Positions 18,411 to 27,441 of a stretch of DNA of 53,003 nt are shown here, piece after piece. Within the stretch, counting starts at the first letter, position 1; each line of letters begins with the position of its first letter. Both the position numbers and the translations under genes were made by a program. This stretch comes from Candidatus Cryptobacteroides merdigallinarum (GTDB taxonomy: Bacteria; Bacteroidota; Bacteroidia; Bacteroidales; UBA932), in the NCBI GenBank assembly GCA_017694655.1, contig JADIMQ010000051.1, positions 1 to 53,003 of the forward strand. The letters are read 5' to 3'. The notes under the pieces are model-generated. The model was not told the DNA's origin, ran no database searches, and saw nothing but the letters and a program-made list of their open reading frames with translations.

Positions 18411-19220
18411 ATGGCTAAAAAGACGAAAAAAATAGAAACCCCTATCGACCAGAGGGAAACGTTCGTGTCGATCCAGAAAAGCTTTGCCGACTCGGACCTG
18501 AGTGTCGAGGAGAAGCTGAAAACCCTGTATGCACTGCAGCAGGCAGACACTGAGATAGACAAGATCCTGCAGCTCCGGGGAGAGCTCCCTCTCGAGGTGG
18601 AGGCTCTGGAAAATGAAATCGCGGACCTGAAGGCCAAGTCCGCAGGCATTGCAGAGCAGATAGAAGGCCTTAACGCCAAGATATCGGAAGCGAAGCACAA
18701 TATCGTTGAATGCGAAGCCCAGCTTGAAAAATACAGGTCCCAGCTCGAGAACGTCGCCAACAGCCGCGAATACGACTCCCTGAACAAGGAGATAGAGAAC
18801 CAGGACCTCCTGAAGGCCATAGCTGAAAAGAATATAGACGAGGCCAAGAAATCCATTCTCGCGAAGAAGGCCGACATGGAGGCCATACACGAGAAGATTG
18901 AGGTCAGGAGCGAGGACCTGAAGGCCAAGAATACGGAGCTTGCCACAATCGTGGAATCCACTGCGGCAGAGGAGGAAAGGCTCCGTGCCAGGAGAGAGGC
19001 CTGCGCCGAGAAGATAGACGCCAGGACCATGAGCGCCTACGACCGTATCAGGCAGAGCTGCAACAACCATCTTGCGGTAGTGTCCGTGTTCAACGGGGAT
19101 TCCTGCGGCGGCTGCTTCAACTCTATCCCTCCGCAGAGGCTCATAGACATTGCGTCGAACAAGAAGATGATAATCTGCGAATACTGCGGCAGGATTCTCG
19201 TGAACCCGGATTTCGACTGA
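18411..19220 (+). CDS. Coiled-coil protein with C4-type zinc ribbon
   Basis: A 269-residue cytosolic protein in which residues of about 35-205 are heptad-rich, strongly charged helix, and the C terminus is a zinc ribbon with CGGC and CEYCG pairs (about residues 225-260). This is the family of zf-RING_7-type proteins found beside Nif3 in many bacteria. The molecular role is not established; proposed links are to nucleic acid binding. The start is clear: an ATG 5 bases after the Nif3 stop with a Lys-rich N terminus. dnaB follows after 7 bases, so the gene is probably co-transcribed with the replicative helicase. Confidence 0.82.
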   Translation: MAKKTKKIETPIDQRETFVSIQKSFADSDLSVEEKLKTLYALQQADTEIDKILQLRGELPLEVEALENEIADLKAKSAGIAEQIEGLNAKISEAKHNIVECEAQLEKYRSQLENVANSREYDSLNKEIENQDLLKAIAEKNIDEAKKSILAKKADMEAIHEKIEVRSEDLKAKNTELATIVESTAAEEERLRARREACAEKIDARTMSAYDRIRQSCNNHLAVVSVFNGDSCGGCFNSIPPQRLIDIASNKKMIICEYCGRILVNPDFD

Positions 19221-19227
19221 TTGTCTT

Positions 19228-20742
19228 ATGGCGGAAGAGGGAAAGAGAAGATACAGCAGGAAGAAAGAATCGGTAAACCTTGACACATTAGGGCTTGAGA
19301 TGGGAAACAGACCGCCTCAGGCTCTTGATGTTGAAGAGGCCGTTATAGGTGCGCTCCTTATAGAGCCGAGCTGTGTGGACGACTCGGTGGAGGAGCTCAC
19401 GCCCTCGTCGTTCTACAGCGAGAAGCACAGGATGATCTTCCAGGCCATCGTCTCCCTTGTCAACGAGCATTCTTCCGTAGACCTCCTGACGGTCTCCCAG
19501 AGACTGAGGGACCAGGGGAACCTGGAGATTGTCGGCGGAGCCCAGACCCTTGCCGCCATGACCCAGAAAGTGGGGGCTGCCGCCCACATCGAGTATTACA
19601 TCAAGATACTCAAGCAGAAATGTATACAGAGAGAGCTGATCACCGCCTCGTACGATATCCTGAAGAATTCCTACGACGAGAGCGTCAATGTCGACCAGCT
19701 CATTGACATGGCCCAGACCAAGATATTCGCGGCCATACAGAACAACGTCAAGAAAGACGTGCAGGAGATAGGCTCTGTCATCAACCAGGCAATCTCCGAC
19801 ATAGAGAGGCTCCAGGACTCCACCGGGTTGAGCGGAGTGCCTTCCGGCTTCCCTTCCCTCGATAGGATAACTTTCGGATGGCAGCCTTCCGACCTCATAA
19901 TCGTTGCAGCCCGTCCTTCCGTCGGCAAGACGGCCTTTGTCGTGAACGTGGCCAGGAATGCCGCGGTGGACCACCACATGCCGGTGGCCTTCTTCTCCCT
20001 GGAGATGCCGGCCATACAGCTTGCCAAGAGGATGATGGTCTCGGAGACGGGGCTCTCGGCCGACAAGATAAAGGGAGGTACCAAGCTGGAGCGCTTCGAG
20101 TGGGTACAGCTTGAGGAAAAGCTCAAGGACCTTGCCAAGGCCCCCCTGTATATCGACGACACTCCTTCCCTTCCGGTGATGGAGTTCCGCTCGAAGGTGA
20201 AGAGGCTTGTCAACCAGAAGGGGGTGCGTCTTGTCATAGTGGACTATCTCCAGCTCATGCAGGGGCCTGCCGAGCTGAAGGGGATGAGGGAGCAGGAGGT
20301 CGCCTCCATCTCAAGGACCCTGAAGGCCACGGCAAAGGAGATGAACGTGCCTATCATCGCCCTCTCCCAGTTGAGCAGGGACGCGGTGAAGCGCCAGGGC
20401 GGGAACAACAGGCCGCAGTTGAGCGACCTCCGCGAGTCGGGTTCCATAGAGCAGGATGCCGACATGGTGCTCTTCATACACCGGTACGACTACCAGGGAC
20501 TGAACGAGGATGCCTCCGAGATAGGAAAGACGGACCTTATCATAGCCAAGCACAGGAACGGTGAGATCGGTGACGTGCCTCTCATGTTCAGGTCTTCCGA
20601 GGTACGTTTCGTGGATATGGAGGAAACCATATCTGCCCAGTCTTTCATGCCGGTGTCTTCAATCATGAATGACGGGCCTTCCGACCCTTTCGCCGGAGTC
20701 CCTTCGTCTTCGAACTCTGAATTTACGAATCCGGAATTCTGA
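19228..20742 (+). CDS. dnaB: Replicative DNA helicase DnaB
   Basis: Hexameric 5'-3' helicase of the replication fork. The N-terminal DnaB domain (about 35-140, from NRPPQALDVEEAVIGALL) is followed by the RecA-like ATPase domain with Walker A ARPSVGKTAF (K234), Walker B VIVDYLQLM, and the C-terminal LSDLRESGSIEQDAD and IAKHRNGEIGDV motifs. The 504-residue length is normal and there is no intein. A basic extension of about 30 residues precedes the domain, as in relatives. Gaps to the zinc-ribbon gene and the DUF3108 gene are both 7 bases, which suggests one transcript. Confidence 0.96.
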   Translation: MAEEGKRRYSRKKESVNLDTLGLEMGNRPPQALDVEEAVIGALLIEPSCVDDSVEELTPSSFYSEKHRMIFQAIVSLVNEHSSVDLLTVSQRLRDQGNLEIVGGAQTLAAMTQKVGAAAHIEYYIKILKQKCIQRELITASYDILKNSYDESVNVDQLIDMAQTKIFAAIQNNVKKDVQEIGSVINQAISDIERLQDSTGLSGVPSGFPSLDRITFGWQPSDLIIVAARPSVGKTAFVVNVARNAAVDHHMPVAFFSLEMPAIQLAKRMMVSETGLSADKIKGGTKLERFEWVQLEEKLKDLAKAPLYIDDTPSLPVMEFRSKVKRLVNQKGVRLVIVDYLQLMQGPAELKGMREQEVASISRTLKATAKEMNVPIIALSQLSRDAVKRQGGNNRPQLSDLRESGSIEQDADMVLFIHRYDYQGLNEDASEIGKTDLIIAKHRNGEIGDVPLMFRSSEVRFVDMEETISAQSFMPVSSIMNDGPSDPFAGVPSSSNSEFTNPEF

Positions 20743-20749
20743 TATTTCT

Positions 20750-21616
20750 ATGCTTTCCAGACTCATATCCGTGCTTCTGCCGCTTTTCTTCTCGCTCCTG
20801 TCTTCGGGGCAGACGAAATCATGGTCGGAAGGAGGCTGCGTCCCGGTGAGGGACGTTTCGGACGGCGATTCCCTTGCTTATCAGGCAGGGGAGAAGATGT
20901 CGTTCTCGATACATTACGAGTGGGGTGTGATAGATTCCGACGTGGGCTGGGCCAATGTAGTGCTGGATACCTTGAGGGTCAACGGGGTGAAGTCATTCCA
21001 CTGTTCCGTGTACGGCAGCACTACCAGGCTTTACGACCTTTTCTTCCCGGTTCGGGAGAATTTCCAGTCCTGGTTCTCCTATGACGGGCTCCGTCCCCTG
21101 CGGTTCACAAGGGACACCCATGAGGGCAAGTATACGGCCAGGAACACTTACGTCTACCGGATGGACGGGTTTTCCGGCAGCCATATCATGGCCGACGTCT
21201 ACACCTCGAGCCGCGGGGACCGTTCCCTCGAGCTGCCCTTGGACGACTGCACCTTTGATCTTCCTTCCCTGTTCTTCTTTGCGAGGAACATGGATTTCGA
21301 CGCCGTGGTCCAGGATGTGAAGTATCCCATGACCTTCGCGATAGATGACGATGTGTACAACGTCTACTTCATAATGAGAGGCCGGGAGACCATCAAGGTA
21401 AGGGGACTGGGCACGGTCCGGACTGTAAAGTTCTCCGCAAAGCTCATTTCCGGGAATGTCTTCACGGGGGAGGAGGACCTCTCCGTGTGGATAACCGATG
21501 ATGAGAACCGCATTCCCGTGCTTTTCGAGGCTCCTATCCTGGTCGGGGTCGCTTCCGGGAGGCTTACCTCCTGGTCCGGGCTCAAGCATCCCTTCTCCTC
21601 CCTGGTGAAGAAGTGA
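20750..21616 (+). CDS. Exported DUF3108 protein
   Basis: A 288-residue protein with a signal peptide (hydrophobic residues 5-19, then SSGQTKSW). The mature part begins LAYQAGEKMSFSIHYEWGVI, typical of DUF3108, a periplasmic beta-rich family of unknown function. The ATG at 20750, 7 bases after the dnaB stop, is chosen since it begins the signal peptide; longer starts would overlap dnaB. The family is common in Bacteroidota and Proteobacteria, and roles in envelope or lipid handling have been suggested only from context. It lies between dnaB and rseC, 58 bases before the latter. Confidence 0.8.
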   Translation: MLSRLISVLLPLFFSLLSSGQTKSWSEGGCVPVRDVSDGDSLAYQAGEKMSFSIHYEWGVIDSDVGWANVVLDTLRVNGVKSFHCSVYGSTTRLYDLFFPVRENFQSWFSYDGLRPLRFTRDTHEGKYTARNTYVYRMDGFSGSHIMADVYTSSRGDRSLELPLDDCTFDLPSLFFFARNMDFDAVVQDVKYPMTFAIDDDVYNVYFIMRGRETIKVRGLGTVRTVKFSAKLISGNVFTGEEDLSVWITDDENRIPVLFEAPILVGVASGRLTSWSGLKHPFSSLVKK

Positions 21617-21674
21617 CCGTACCCGGGACCTGCCTTTTACAATCATCCAAGACATTTTCAAAAAACAAAGCTAT

Positions 21675-22088
21675 ATGGCCAGGAACGAGATATCCCACAG
21701 GGGAATAATCACGGCAATGACGCCGGAATTGACGACGGTTGAGATCATTTCGGTCTCGGCCTGTGCGGAATGCCATGCAAAGGGGGTTTGCGGCATGTCC
21801 GAATCGAAGATGAAGGAAATATCCGTGCCGACAGACCCGTATTCTGACAGGAAAGTCGGCGACGAGGTGGATGTGGTGCTGAAAAAATCCATGGGCCTGA
21901 AGGCCGTATGGATATCTTATGTAATTCCTTTGTTCATTTTAATGATTTTAATATTATCTTTGTCGTCCGTTACCGTGCACGAAGTCTACGCCGGACTCGG
22001 GGCGATAGGAGGGGTCGCGCTGTATTATCTGCTGATATACATCTTCCGCGACAGGCTGGCAAAGGATTTCGTATTCTATATAAAGTGA
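21675..22088 (+). CDS. RseC/MucC-family membrane protein
   Basis: A 137-residue protein of the RseC family (SoxR-reducing system component). The N-terminal cytosolic part carries the CAECHAKGVCG cysteine cluster (about residues 29-40), which may hold an iron-sulfur cluster, followed by two membrane segments (about 78-96 and 105-122). In E. coli RseC works with the Rsx/Rnf complex to keep SoxR reduced. In Bacteroidota it usually sits at the head of the rnf genes, as here, and SoxR itself is not seen. Function with Rnf is therefore likely. The gap to rnfB is 86 bases. Confidence 0.85.
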   Translation: MARNEISHRGIITAMTPELTTVEIISVSACAECHAKGVCGMSESKMKEISVPTDPYSDRKVGDEVDVVLKKSMGLKAVWISYVIPLFILMILILSLSSVTVHEVYAGLGAIGGVALYYLLIYIFRDRLAKDFVFYIK

Positions 22089-22174
22089 TGTGCTATATGG
22101 AGCGGTGATGGACCACAGTACCGTACATGACATGATTATTGCCATGATATTAAATTAATAAAACCTAAATTATA

Positions 22175-23185
22175 ATGACTACAACAATTATCTGGACTAT
22201 TGCGGCTATCACGCTTCTCGGGGTCCTGCTTGCGGTGGTCCTTTATCTTGTGGCGAACAAGTTCAAGGTAGAGGAAGACCCTCGCATAGACGAGGTCGAG
22301 AAGGTGATGCCCGGAGCCAACTGCGGAGGCTGCGGTTTCGCCGGATGCCGTGCTTTTGCACAATCCTGCGTCGAATCAGCCAATCTCGACAATAATTTCT
22401 GTCCTGTCGGAGGAAATGAAGTCATGAAGAAAGTAGCGGCCGTCCTGGGACTTGAGGTACACGAGAAAGCTCCCATGGTGGCCGTTGTCCGTTGTAACGG
22501 TACCTGTGCCAACAGGCCGGTGATGAACGACTATGACGGTCTCAAGTCCTGCAAGGTGAAGGCTGCCCTGTACAGCGGGGACACCGGATGCTTCTACGGC
22601 TGCCTCGGGTGCGGGGACTGCGTGGCCGCCTGCCAGTTCGGGGCCATCTCCATGGATCCTGAAACCGGGCTGCCGGTGGTGGACGAAGAGAAGTGCACCG
22701 CCTGCGGGGCCTGTGTGAAGGCCTGCCCGAAGAAGATTATCGAGCTCCGGAACAAGGGGCCGAAGAACAGGAGGGTCTTCGTCTCATGCGTGAACATGGA
22801 GAAGGGCGCTACCGCAAGGAAGGCCTGCTCCGCGGCCTGCATCGGCTGCGGGAAATGTGCCAAGGCCTGCCCGTTCGATGCCATTACCGTGGAGCACAAT
22901 GTGGCCTATATCGACTTCAACAAGTGCCGGCTGTGCAGGAAATGCGTGGCCGAGTGCCCTACCGGTGCCATACATGCGGTGAATTTCCCGGCCATGCCTC
23001 CTAAGGCGGAGAAGCCGGCTCCTGCGAAAGCTGCGGCCGACGTGAAGCCGGATACGAAACCGGAACCGAAGCCTGCTCCTGCAAAACCTGCGGCCGGCGT
23101 GAAACCGCAGACGAAGCCGGAAGTGAAGGAGAAGACGGAGGTGACACCGGAAGTGAAAACAGGACCAGAGAAAAAGGAGGAGTAG
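22175..23185 (+). CDS. rnfB: Rnf complex iron-sulfur subunit RnfB
   Basis: Cytosol-facing subunit that passes electrons from ferredoxin into the Rnf ferredoxin:NAD oxidoreductase, which pumps Na+ or H+. An N-terminal membrane anchor (about residues 5-28) is followed by the Fer4_21 cluster site (C50, C53, C58) and four ferredoxin-type motifs: CLGCGDCVAACQ, CTACGACVKACP, CIGCGKCAKACP and CRLCRKCVAECP. After the last cluster there is a tail of about 65 residues rich in Lys, Pro, Ala and Glu with an internal near-repeat (PAKAAADVKPDTKPEP, then PAKPAAGVKPQTKPEV). The tail has no obvious function. rnfC starts 3 bases after the stop. Confidence 0.94.
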   Translation: MTTTIIWTIAAITLLGVLLAVVLYLVANKFKVEEDPRIDEVEKVMPGANCGGCGFAGCRAFAQSCVESANLDNNFCPVGGNEVMKKVAAVLGLEVHEKAPMVAVVRCNGTCANRPVMNDYDGLKSCKVKAALYSGDTGCFYGCLGCGDCVAACQFGAISMDPETGLPVVDEEKCTACGACVKACPKKIIELRNKGPKNRRVFVSCVNMEKGATARKACSAACIGCGKCAKACPFDAITVEHNVAYIDFNKCRLCRKCVAECPTGAIHAVNFPAMPPKAEKPAPAKAAADVKPDTKPEPKPAPAKPAAGVKPQTKPEVKEKTEVTPEVKTGPEKKEE

Positions 23186-23188
23186 ACG

Positions 23189-24550
23189 ATGAAGAAGACA
23201 TTTTCAATAGGCGGGGTCCATCCCGATGACAAGAAGATTTCCGCAGGATGCAAGATAGAGTCTCTTCCTGTACCTGAAACTGTGTACATCTCCATGGCTC
23301 AGCATCTCGGGGGACCGGCAAAGGCTGTAGTGGCTGCCGGGGACAAGGTGAAGACCGGCCAGGTGATAGGGGAGCCTACGGGTTTCATATCGGCATTCGT
23401 GCATTCTTCCGTGTCAGGCACGGTAAAGTCGGTGGGCCTGCGCAAGGACATCGTGGGAATTCCGGTGGTCCATGTTGAGATAAAGGTGGAAGGGGACGAG
23501 TGGATGGACGGCATAGACCTTTCCGACACCCTCGTCACGGAGATACCGCAGGACGCCTCCTTCATAGTCGACAGGATAAAAGCTAACGGTGTCGTCGGCC
23601 TCGGCGGCGCCACCTTCCCTACCAACGTGAAGCTCTGTCCTCCTCCGGACAAGAAGGCCGACATACTCATCCTGAACGGGGCCGAGTGCGAGCCTTACCT
23701 TACGTCCGACTACCGTATCATGCTCGAGAAGCCTCGCCAGATAGTGATAGGGGCCGCCCTCATGAAGAAGGTCCTCGGGGTCGGCAGAGTGGTCATTGGC
23801 ATAGAGGAGAACAAGCCGGAGGCCATAGCCTCCATGGGCGAGGCCGTGAAATCCCTCGCCGCCTCCTCCGGTGACTATGCAGGGATCGAGATAATGACCC
23901 TGAAGAAGAAGTACCCGCAGGGAGGTGAGAAACAGCTGATAGATGCAGTGGTGCACAGGCAGGTGAAGTCCATGGGGCTCCCTATCGACGTGGGCGCGGT
24001 GGTGCAGAACGTCGCGACATCCCTTGCCGTCTACGATGCGGTACAGAAGAACAGGCCGCTCATAGACAATACCGTGACTGTGACCGGAGAGTGCTTCCCG
24101 AAGCAGAGCAACCTGCTCGTCCGGGTCGGCACCCCGATTTCCTATATCATAGATTACCTCGGGGGCGTGCCTGAAAATGCCGCCAAGGTGGTCAGCGGCG
24201 GACCTATGATGGGCAAGGCGATATCTAACCTGGATGCCGCCACCCTGAAGGGGACTTCCGCCATACTGTTCCTGACGGAAGAGCAGACGAGGAGGCAGCC
24301 GGAGACCAGCTGTATCCGTTGCGGCAAGTGTGCCGAGGCGTGCCCGATGGGCCTCGAGCCTTTCCTCCTCAACAAGCTTGCCCGTAACGGCATGATGGAG
24401 GAACTCGAGCAGAACGCGGTGCAGGACTGCATCGAATGCGGATGCTGCCTGTACAGCTGCCCTGCATACATACCTCTTCTGGATACCATCCGCATGGCGA
24501 AGGGAGATGTGATAAAGATCATCAGGAGCCGGACAGCCCCTAAGAAATAA
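23189..24550 (+). CDS. rnfC: Rnf complex NADH-binding subunit RnfC
   Basis: Peripheral subunit of Rnf that carries FMN/NADH-binding and iron-sulfur sites. It has an N-terminal RnfC barrel-sandwich region (about 30-100), the Gly-rich nucleotide region VGLGGATFPTNVK, then LILNGAECEPYLTSD, an SLBB domain, and two 4Fe-4S motifs (CIRCGKCAEACP and CIECGCCLYSCP). The 453-residue length matches short RnfC forms without the long Ala-rich C-terminal repeats of enteric bacteria. The stop overlaps the rnfD ATG by one base, which implies translational coupling. Confidence 0.95.
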   Translation: MKKTFSIGGVHPDDKKISAGCKIESLPVPETVYISMAQHLGGPAKAVVAAGDKVKTGQVIGEPTGFISAFVHSSVSGTVKSVGLRKDIVGIPVVHVEIKVEGDEWMDGIDLSDTLVTEIPQDASFIVDRIKANGVVGLGGATFPTNVKLCPPPDKKADILILNGAECEPYLTSDYRIMLEKPRQIVIGAALMKKVLGVGRVVIGIEENKPEAIASMGEAVKSLAASSGDYAGIEIMTLKKKYPQGGEKQLIDAVVHRQVKSMGLPIDVGAVVQNVATSLAVYDAVQKNRPLIDNTVTVTGECFPKQSNLLVRVGTPISYIIDYLGGVPENAAKVVSGGPMMGKAISNLDAATLKGTSAILFLTEEQTRRQPETSCIRCGKCAEACPMGLEPFLLNKLARNGMMEELEQNAVQDCIECGCCLYSCPAYIPLLDTIRMAKGDVIKIIRSRTAPKK

Positions 24551-25563
24551 TGAATATTAAACAGATAGGAAATAAGATGAACAAACTATTGGTTTCACCT
24601 TCACCGCATATACACAGCAGGACCTCCACCAGGAGCCTCATGCTGGATGTGGTGATTGCCCTCCTGCCGTCAGTGATAGTATCCATACTCTTCTACGGAT
24701 GGCCGGCAGTGACAATACTTGCAAGCAGCGTTATCTTCTGCGTATTGCTGGAATACCTCATTACAAGATATCTTCTCAAGAGGCCAAGCACCATAGGGGA
24801 CTGGTCCGCGGTGGTCACCGGTATAATCCTCGCCCTAAACCTGCCTGCCACGGCACCGTGGTGGATAGCGATGATAGGTGCTGTAGTGGCTGTCGGAGTG
24901 GCCAAGATGACTTTCGGAGGTCTCGGGCAGAATGTCTTCAACCCTGCGATCACGGGGCGTGTCTTCCTCCTGATATCCTTCCCTACCTTCATGACGGACT
25001 GGTCCGCGGTCAAGGGATTCATCGGAGGTGCCGATGCCGTGTCCGGGGCTACCCCGCTCGGGATTGTCAAGGAAGGGCTGGCTCAAGGGATGAGCCTGGA
25101 CCAGATTTTCGCGGCCCACGACTTCACCTATTCCCAGATGCTCTTCGCGAATATAGGCGGCTCGGCCGGTGAGATATCCGCCATAGCCATAATTGTCGGT
25201 TTCATATACCTTCTCGCAAGGAAGGTCATCCGGCCTTACATCACCTTGTCGGTCCTTGTCACCGTGGCGGTCTTCTCCGGGATTTTCTGGCTGGTTGACC
25301 CGTCCCAGTACACGGACCCTCTCTTCAACCTTCTTACCGGAGGTGTCCTGCTCGGTTCGGTGTTCATGGCCACGGACTATGTGACCTCGCCTATGAGCGA
25401 CAAGGGCGGTATCATTTTCGGGGTCGGAATAGGCTTGATAACGATGCTGATAAGGTACTTCGGCTCATATCCGGAGGGAATGTCCTTCGCCATCCTTATC
25501 ATGAACTCCACCGTTCCTCTTATCAATAAGTTCTGCAAACAAAAGAAATTCGGGAGGGCTTGA
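24550..25563 (+). CDS. rnfD: Rnf complex membrane subunit RnfD
   Basis: Integral membrane subunit of the NqrB/RnfD family with about nine to ten hydrophobic segments. The covalent FMN site is SGATPLG, with T168 the expected attachment residue. The N terminus SPSPHIHSRTSTRSLMLDV is characteristic. Length (337 aa) is typical. A second ATG at 24583 (MNKLLVS) is possible, but the first overlaps the rnfC stop in the arrangement expected for coupled genes. RnfG, the other FMN subunit, begins 2 bases after the stop. Confidence 0.95.
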   Translation: MNIKQIGNKMNKLLVSPSPHIHSRTSTRSLMLDVVIALLPSVIVSILFYGWPAVTILASSVIFCVLLEYLITRYLLKRPSTIGDWSAVVTGIILALNLPATAPWWIAMIGAVVAVGVAKMTFGGLGQNVFNPAITGRVFLLISFPTFMTDWSAVKGFIGGADAVSGATPLGIVKEGLAQGMSLDQIFAAHDFTYSQMLFANIGGSAGEISAIAIIVGFIYLLARKVIRPYITLSVLVTVAVFSGIFWLVDPSQYTDPLFNLLTGGVLLGSVFMATDYVTSPMSDKGGIIFGVGIGLITMLIRYFGSYPEGMSFAILIMNSTVPLINKFCKQKKFGRA

Positions 25564-25565
25564 CA

Positions 25566-26192
25566 ATGGCAATACAATCTTCATTCAAGAACATGACACT
25601 CTGCCTTTTCGCGGTATGTATCGTGTCATCGGCTCTTCTTGCTGCTGTATATGCCCTGACGAAGGCCCCGATCGAGGCTGCCGACAAGGCAAAGACGGCC
25701 GGAGCCATAGCCCGGGTGGTGCCGGAATTCGAGGGTGAACCGGTCCTGTCCACCGTCGAGATGGGCGGAAAGGAATACACCTATTATACTGTAAGCAAGG
25801 CCGGCAAGCCTGTGGGCTATGCCATAATGTCTTCCGCTGTCGGGTTCAGCGGCCCTGTGAGCCTCATGGTGGGCATAACCTCGGACAGGGTGATTTTCAG
25901 CACCTCCGTCCTCTCCCAGGCCGAGACTCCGGGCCTCGGGGCCAAGTGCGTGGAGCCTGCGTTCGCGGGTCAGTTCACGAACCTCGACCCTGCGGTGAAG
26001 AAGCTCGCGGTAAAGAAAGACGGGGGCGACATTGATGCAATAACGGCCTCCACCATTACCTCCCGTGCCTATACCAAGGCTGTGGAGATTGCCGTGGCGG
26101 TCTTCGATACGATTGTTTCCGGCGGGAGCGCGGATACGGGAGATGCAGTGACCGGCGCGTCATTGAAGCCCGCAGCGGAAGGTCAGGAATAA
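25566..26192 (+). CDS. rnfG: Rnf complex FMN subunit RnfG
   Basis: Single-span subunit with a large exported domain that binds FMN covalently. A membrane anchor (about residues 10-31) precedes the FMN-binding domain. The attachment motif reads DAITASTITS, where relatives usually have S/T-G-A-T-x-T; the glycine-alanine pair is replaced by Ala-Ser, but the threonines are kept. The ATG at 25566 is preferred over a TTG two codons upstream that overlaps the rnfD stop. The product is 208 residues. The deviating motif matches what I would accept as a variant, so the site is probably functional. Confidence 0.92.
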   Translation: MAIQSSFKNMTLCLFAVCIVSSALLAAVYALTKAPIEAADKAKTAGAIARVVPEFEGEPVLSTVEMGGKEYTYYTVSKAGKPVGYAIMSSAVGFSGPVSLMVGITSDRVIFSTSVLSQAETPGLGAKCVEPAFAGQFTNLDPAVKKLAVKKDGGDIDAITASTITSRAYTKAVEIAVAVFDTIVSGGSADTGDAVTGASLKPAAEGQE

Positions 26193-26210
26193 AACATAAG
26201 GAGAATAACA

Positions 26211-26801
26211 ATGGGAAAAATTCAGCTTATAACTAAAGGTTTTGTAAAGGAGAACCCTACATTCTCCCTTCTGCTGGGCATGTGTCCTACCCTTGCGACC
26301 ACTACCTCTGCCATCAACGGCATGAGCATGGGCCTTGCGACTCTCTTCGTGCTCGTCCTTTCGAACATGGCGATTTCCGCTACGGCCCCTTATATCCCGG
26401 ACAAGGTTCGTATACCTGCCTATATCGTCATAATCGCGGCGTTCGTGACCATCCTGCAGTTCATCATGCAGGCCTATACCCCGGACATCTACGAGACTCT
26501 CGGCCTGTTCATCCCGCTTATCGTGGTGAACTGTATCGTGCTCGGGAGGGCCGAGGCCTTCGCCAACAAGAACAGCGTGGTGGATTCAGCCTGCGACGGC
26601 CTGGGTATCGGCATAGGCTTCACCTTCGCCCTTACCTTGCTGGGCCTCGTCAGGGAGATTCTCGGGAACGGCTCCGCCTTCGGTTTCAAGTTCATCCAGG
26701 GCGACGGTATCCTGGTCTTCGTGCTCGCGCCCGGTGCCTTCATGGCTCTTGCATACCTCATCGTGCTTTTCCGCAAGGTGACTGCCAGGAAGGACAGGTA
26801 A
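26211..26801 (+). CDS. rnfE: Rnf complex membrane subunit RnfE
   Basis: One of the two homologous six-helix membrane subunits (NqrD/RnfE family). The characteristic LLGMCPTLATTTSAINGM near the N terminus supplies the conserved Cys thought to help hold an iron-sulfur cluster with RnfA in the membrane, and VVNCIVLGRAEAFA supplies the second. The 196-residue length is typical and the spacing to rnfG (18 bases) and rnfA (26 bases) supports one operon. The last residues are basic (RKVTARKDR), consistent with a cytosolic C terminus. Confidence 0.94.
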   Translation: MGKIQLITKGFVKENPTFSLLLGMCPTLATTTSAINGMSMGLATLFVLVLSNMAISATAPYIPDKVRIPAYIVIIAAFVTILQFIMQAYTPDIYETLGLFIPLIVVNCIVLGRAEAFANKNSVVDSACDGLGIGIGFTFALTLLGLVREILGNGSAFGFKFIQGDGILVFVLAPGAFMALAYLIVLFRKVTARKDR

Positions 26802-26827
26802 TGTGTAACCGGTAAAATTGACAGACT

Positions 26828-27427
26828 ATGGAATATATACTGATTATCATTTCTGCGATATTCGTCAATAATATACTTCTCTCCCAGTTCTTGGGTATAT
26901 GCCCTTTCCTGGGAGTGTCCAACAAGCTGAGCACAGCTGCAGGAATGTCGGGGGCCGTATGCTTCGTCATCACGCTCGCAACCCTTGTGACCTACCTCTT
27001 CCAGTATTATGTGCTGGTGCCTCTCAAGATAGAGTTCATGCAGACTATCGCCTTCATCCTCATCATAGCCGCCCTGGTGCAGATGGTGGAAATTGTGCTC
27101 AAGAAGGTGAGCCCGGCCCTCTACCAGGCCCTGGGCATCTTCCTTCCGCTCATCACCACCAACTGTGCGGTCCTCGGTGTCGCTCTCATGGTAGTGACCA
27201 AGGAGTTCACCTTCGGAGGGGAGCCGCATCTGCTGAATCTCGGCGAGTCCGTTGTCTTCGCTTTCGCGACCTCCCTCGGTTTCGGTGTGGCGATGATACT
27301 CTTCGCCGGACTGCGTGAGCAGATTGCGCTCAACAAGGTCCCGAAGGCATTCCAGGGCATCCCTATCGCACTGGTGACCGCAAGTATCCTTGCCATGGCG
27401 TTCATGGGATTTTCCGGACTGGTGTAA
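26828..27427 (+). CDS. rnfA: Rnf complex membrane subunit RnfA
   Basis: Six-helix membrane subunit homologous to RnfE, with the paired motifs NNILLSQFLGICPFLGVS and TTNCAVLGVALM that carry the conserved cysteines (expected membrane-embedded iron-sulfur site). At 199 residues it is full length. It completes the set in the order B-C-D-G-E-A, so the Rnf complex is entirely encoded here, preceded by rseC. The product would couple reduced ferredoxin and NAD to ion export, typical of fermentative Bacteroidota. Confidence 0.95.
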   Translation: MEYILIIISAIFVNNILLSQFLGICPFLGVSNKLSTAAGMSGAVCFVITLATLVTYLFQYYVLVPLKIEFMQTIAFILIIAALVQMVEIVLKKVSPALYQALGIFLPLITTNCAVLGVALMVVTKEFTFGGEPHLLNLGESVVFAFATSLGFGVAMILFAGLREQIALNKVPKAFQGIPIALVTASILAMAFMGFSGLV

Positions 27428-27441
27428 ATCTCTGCCTCACA

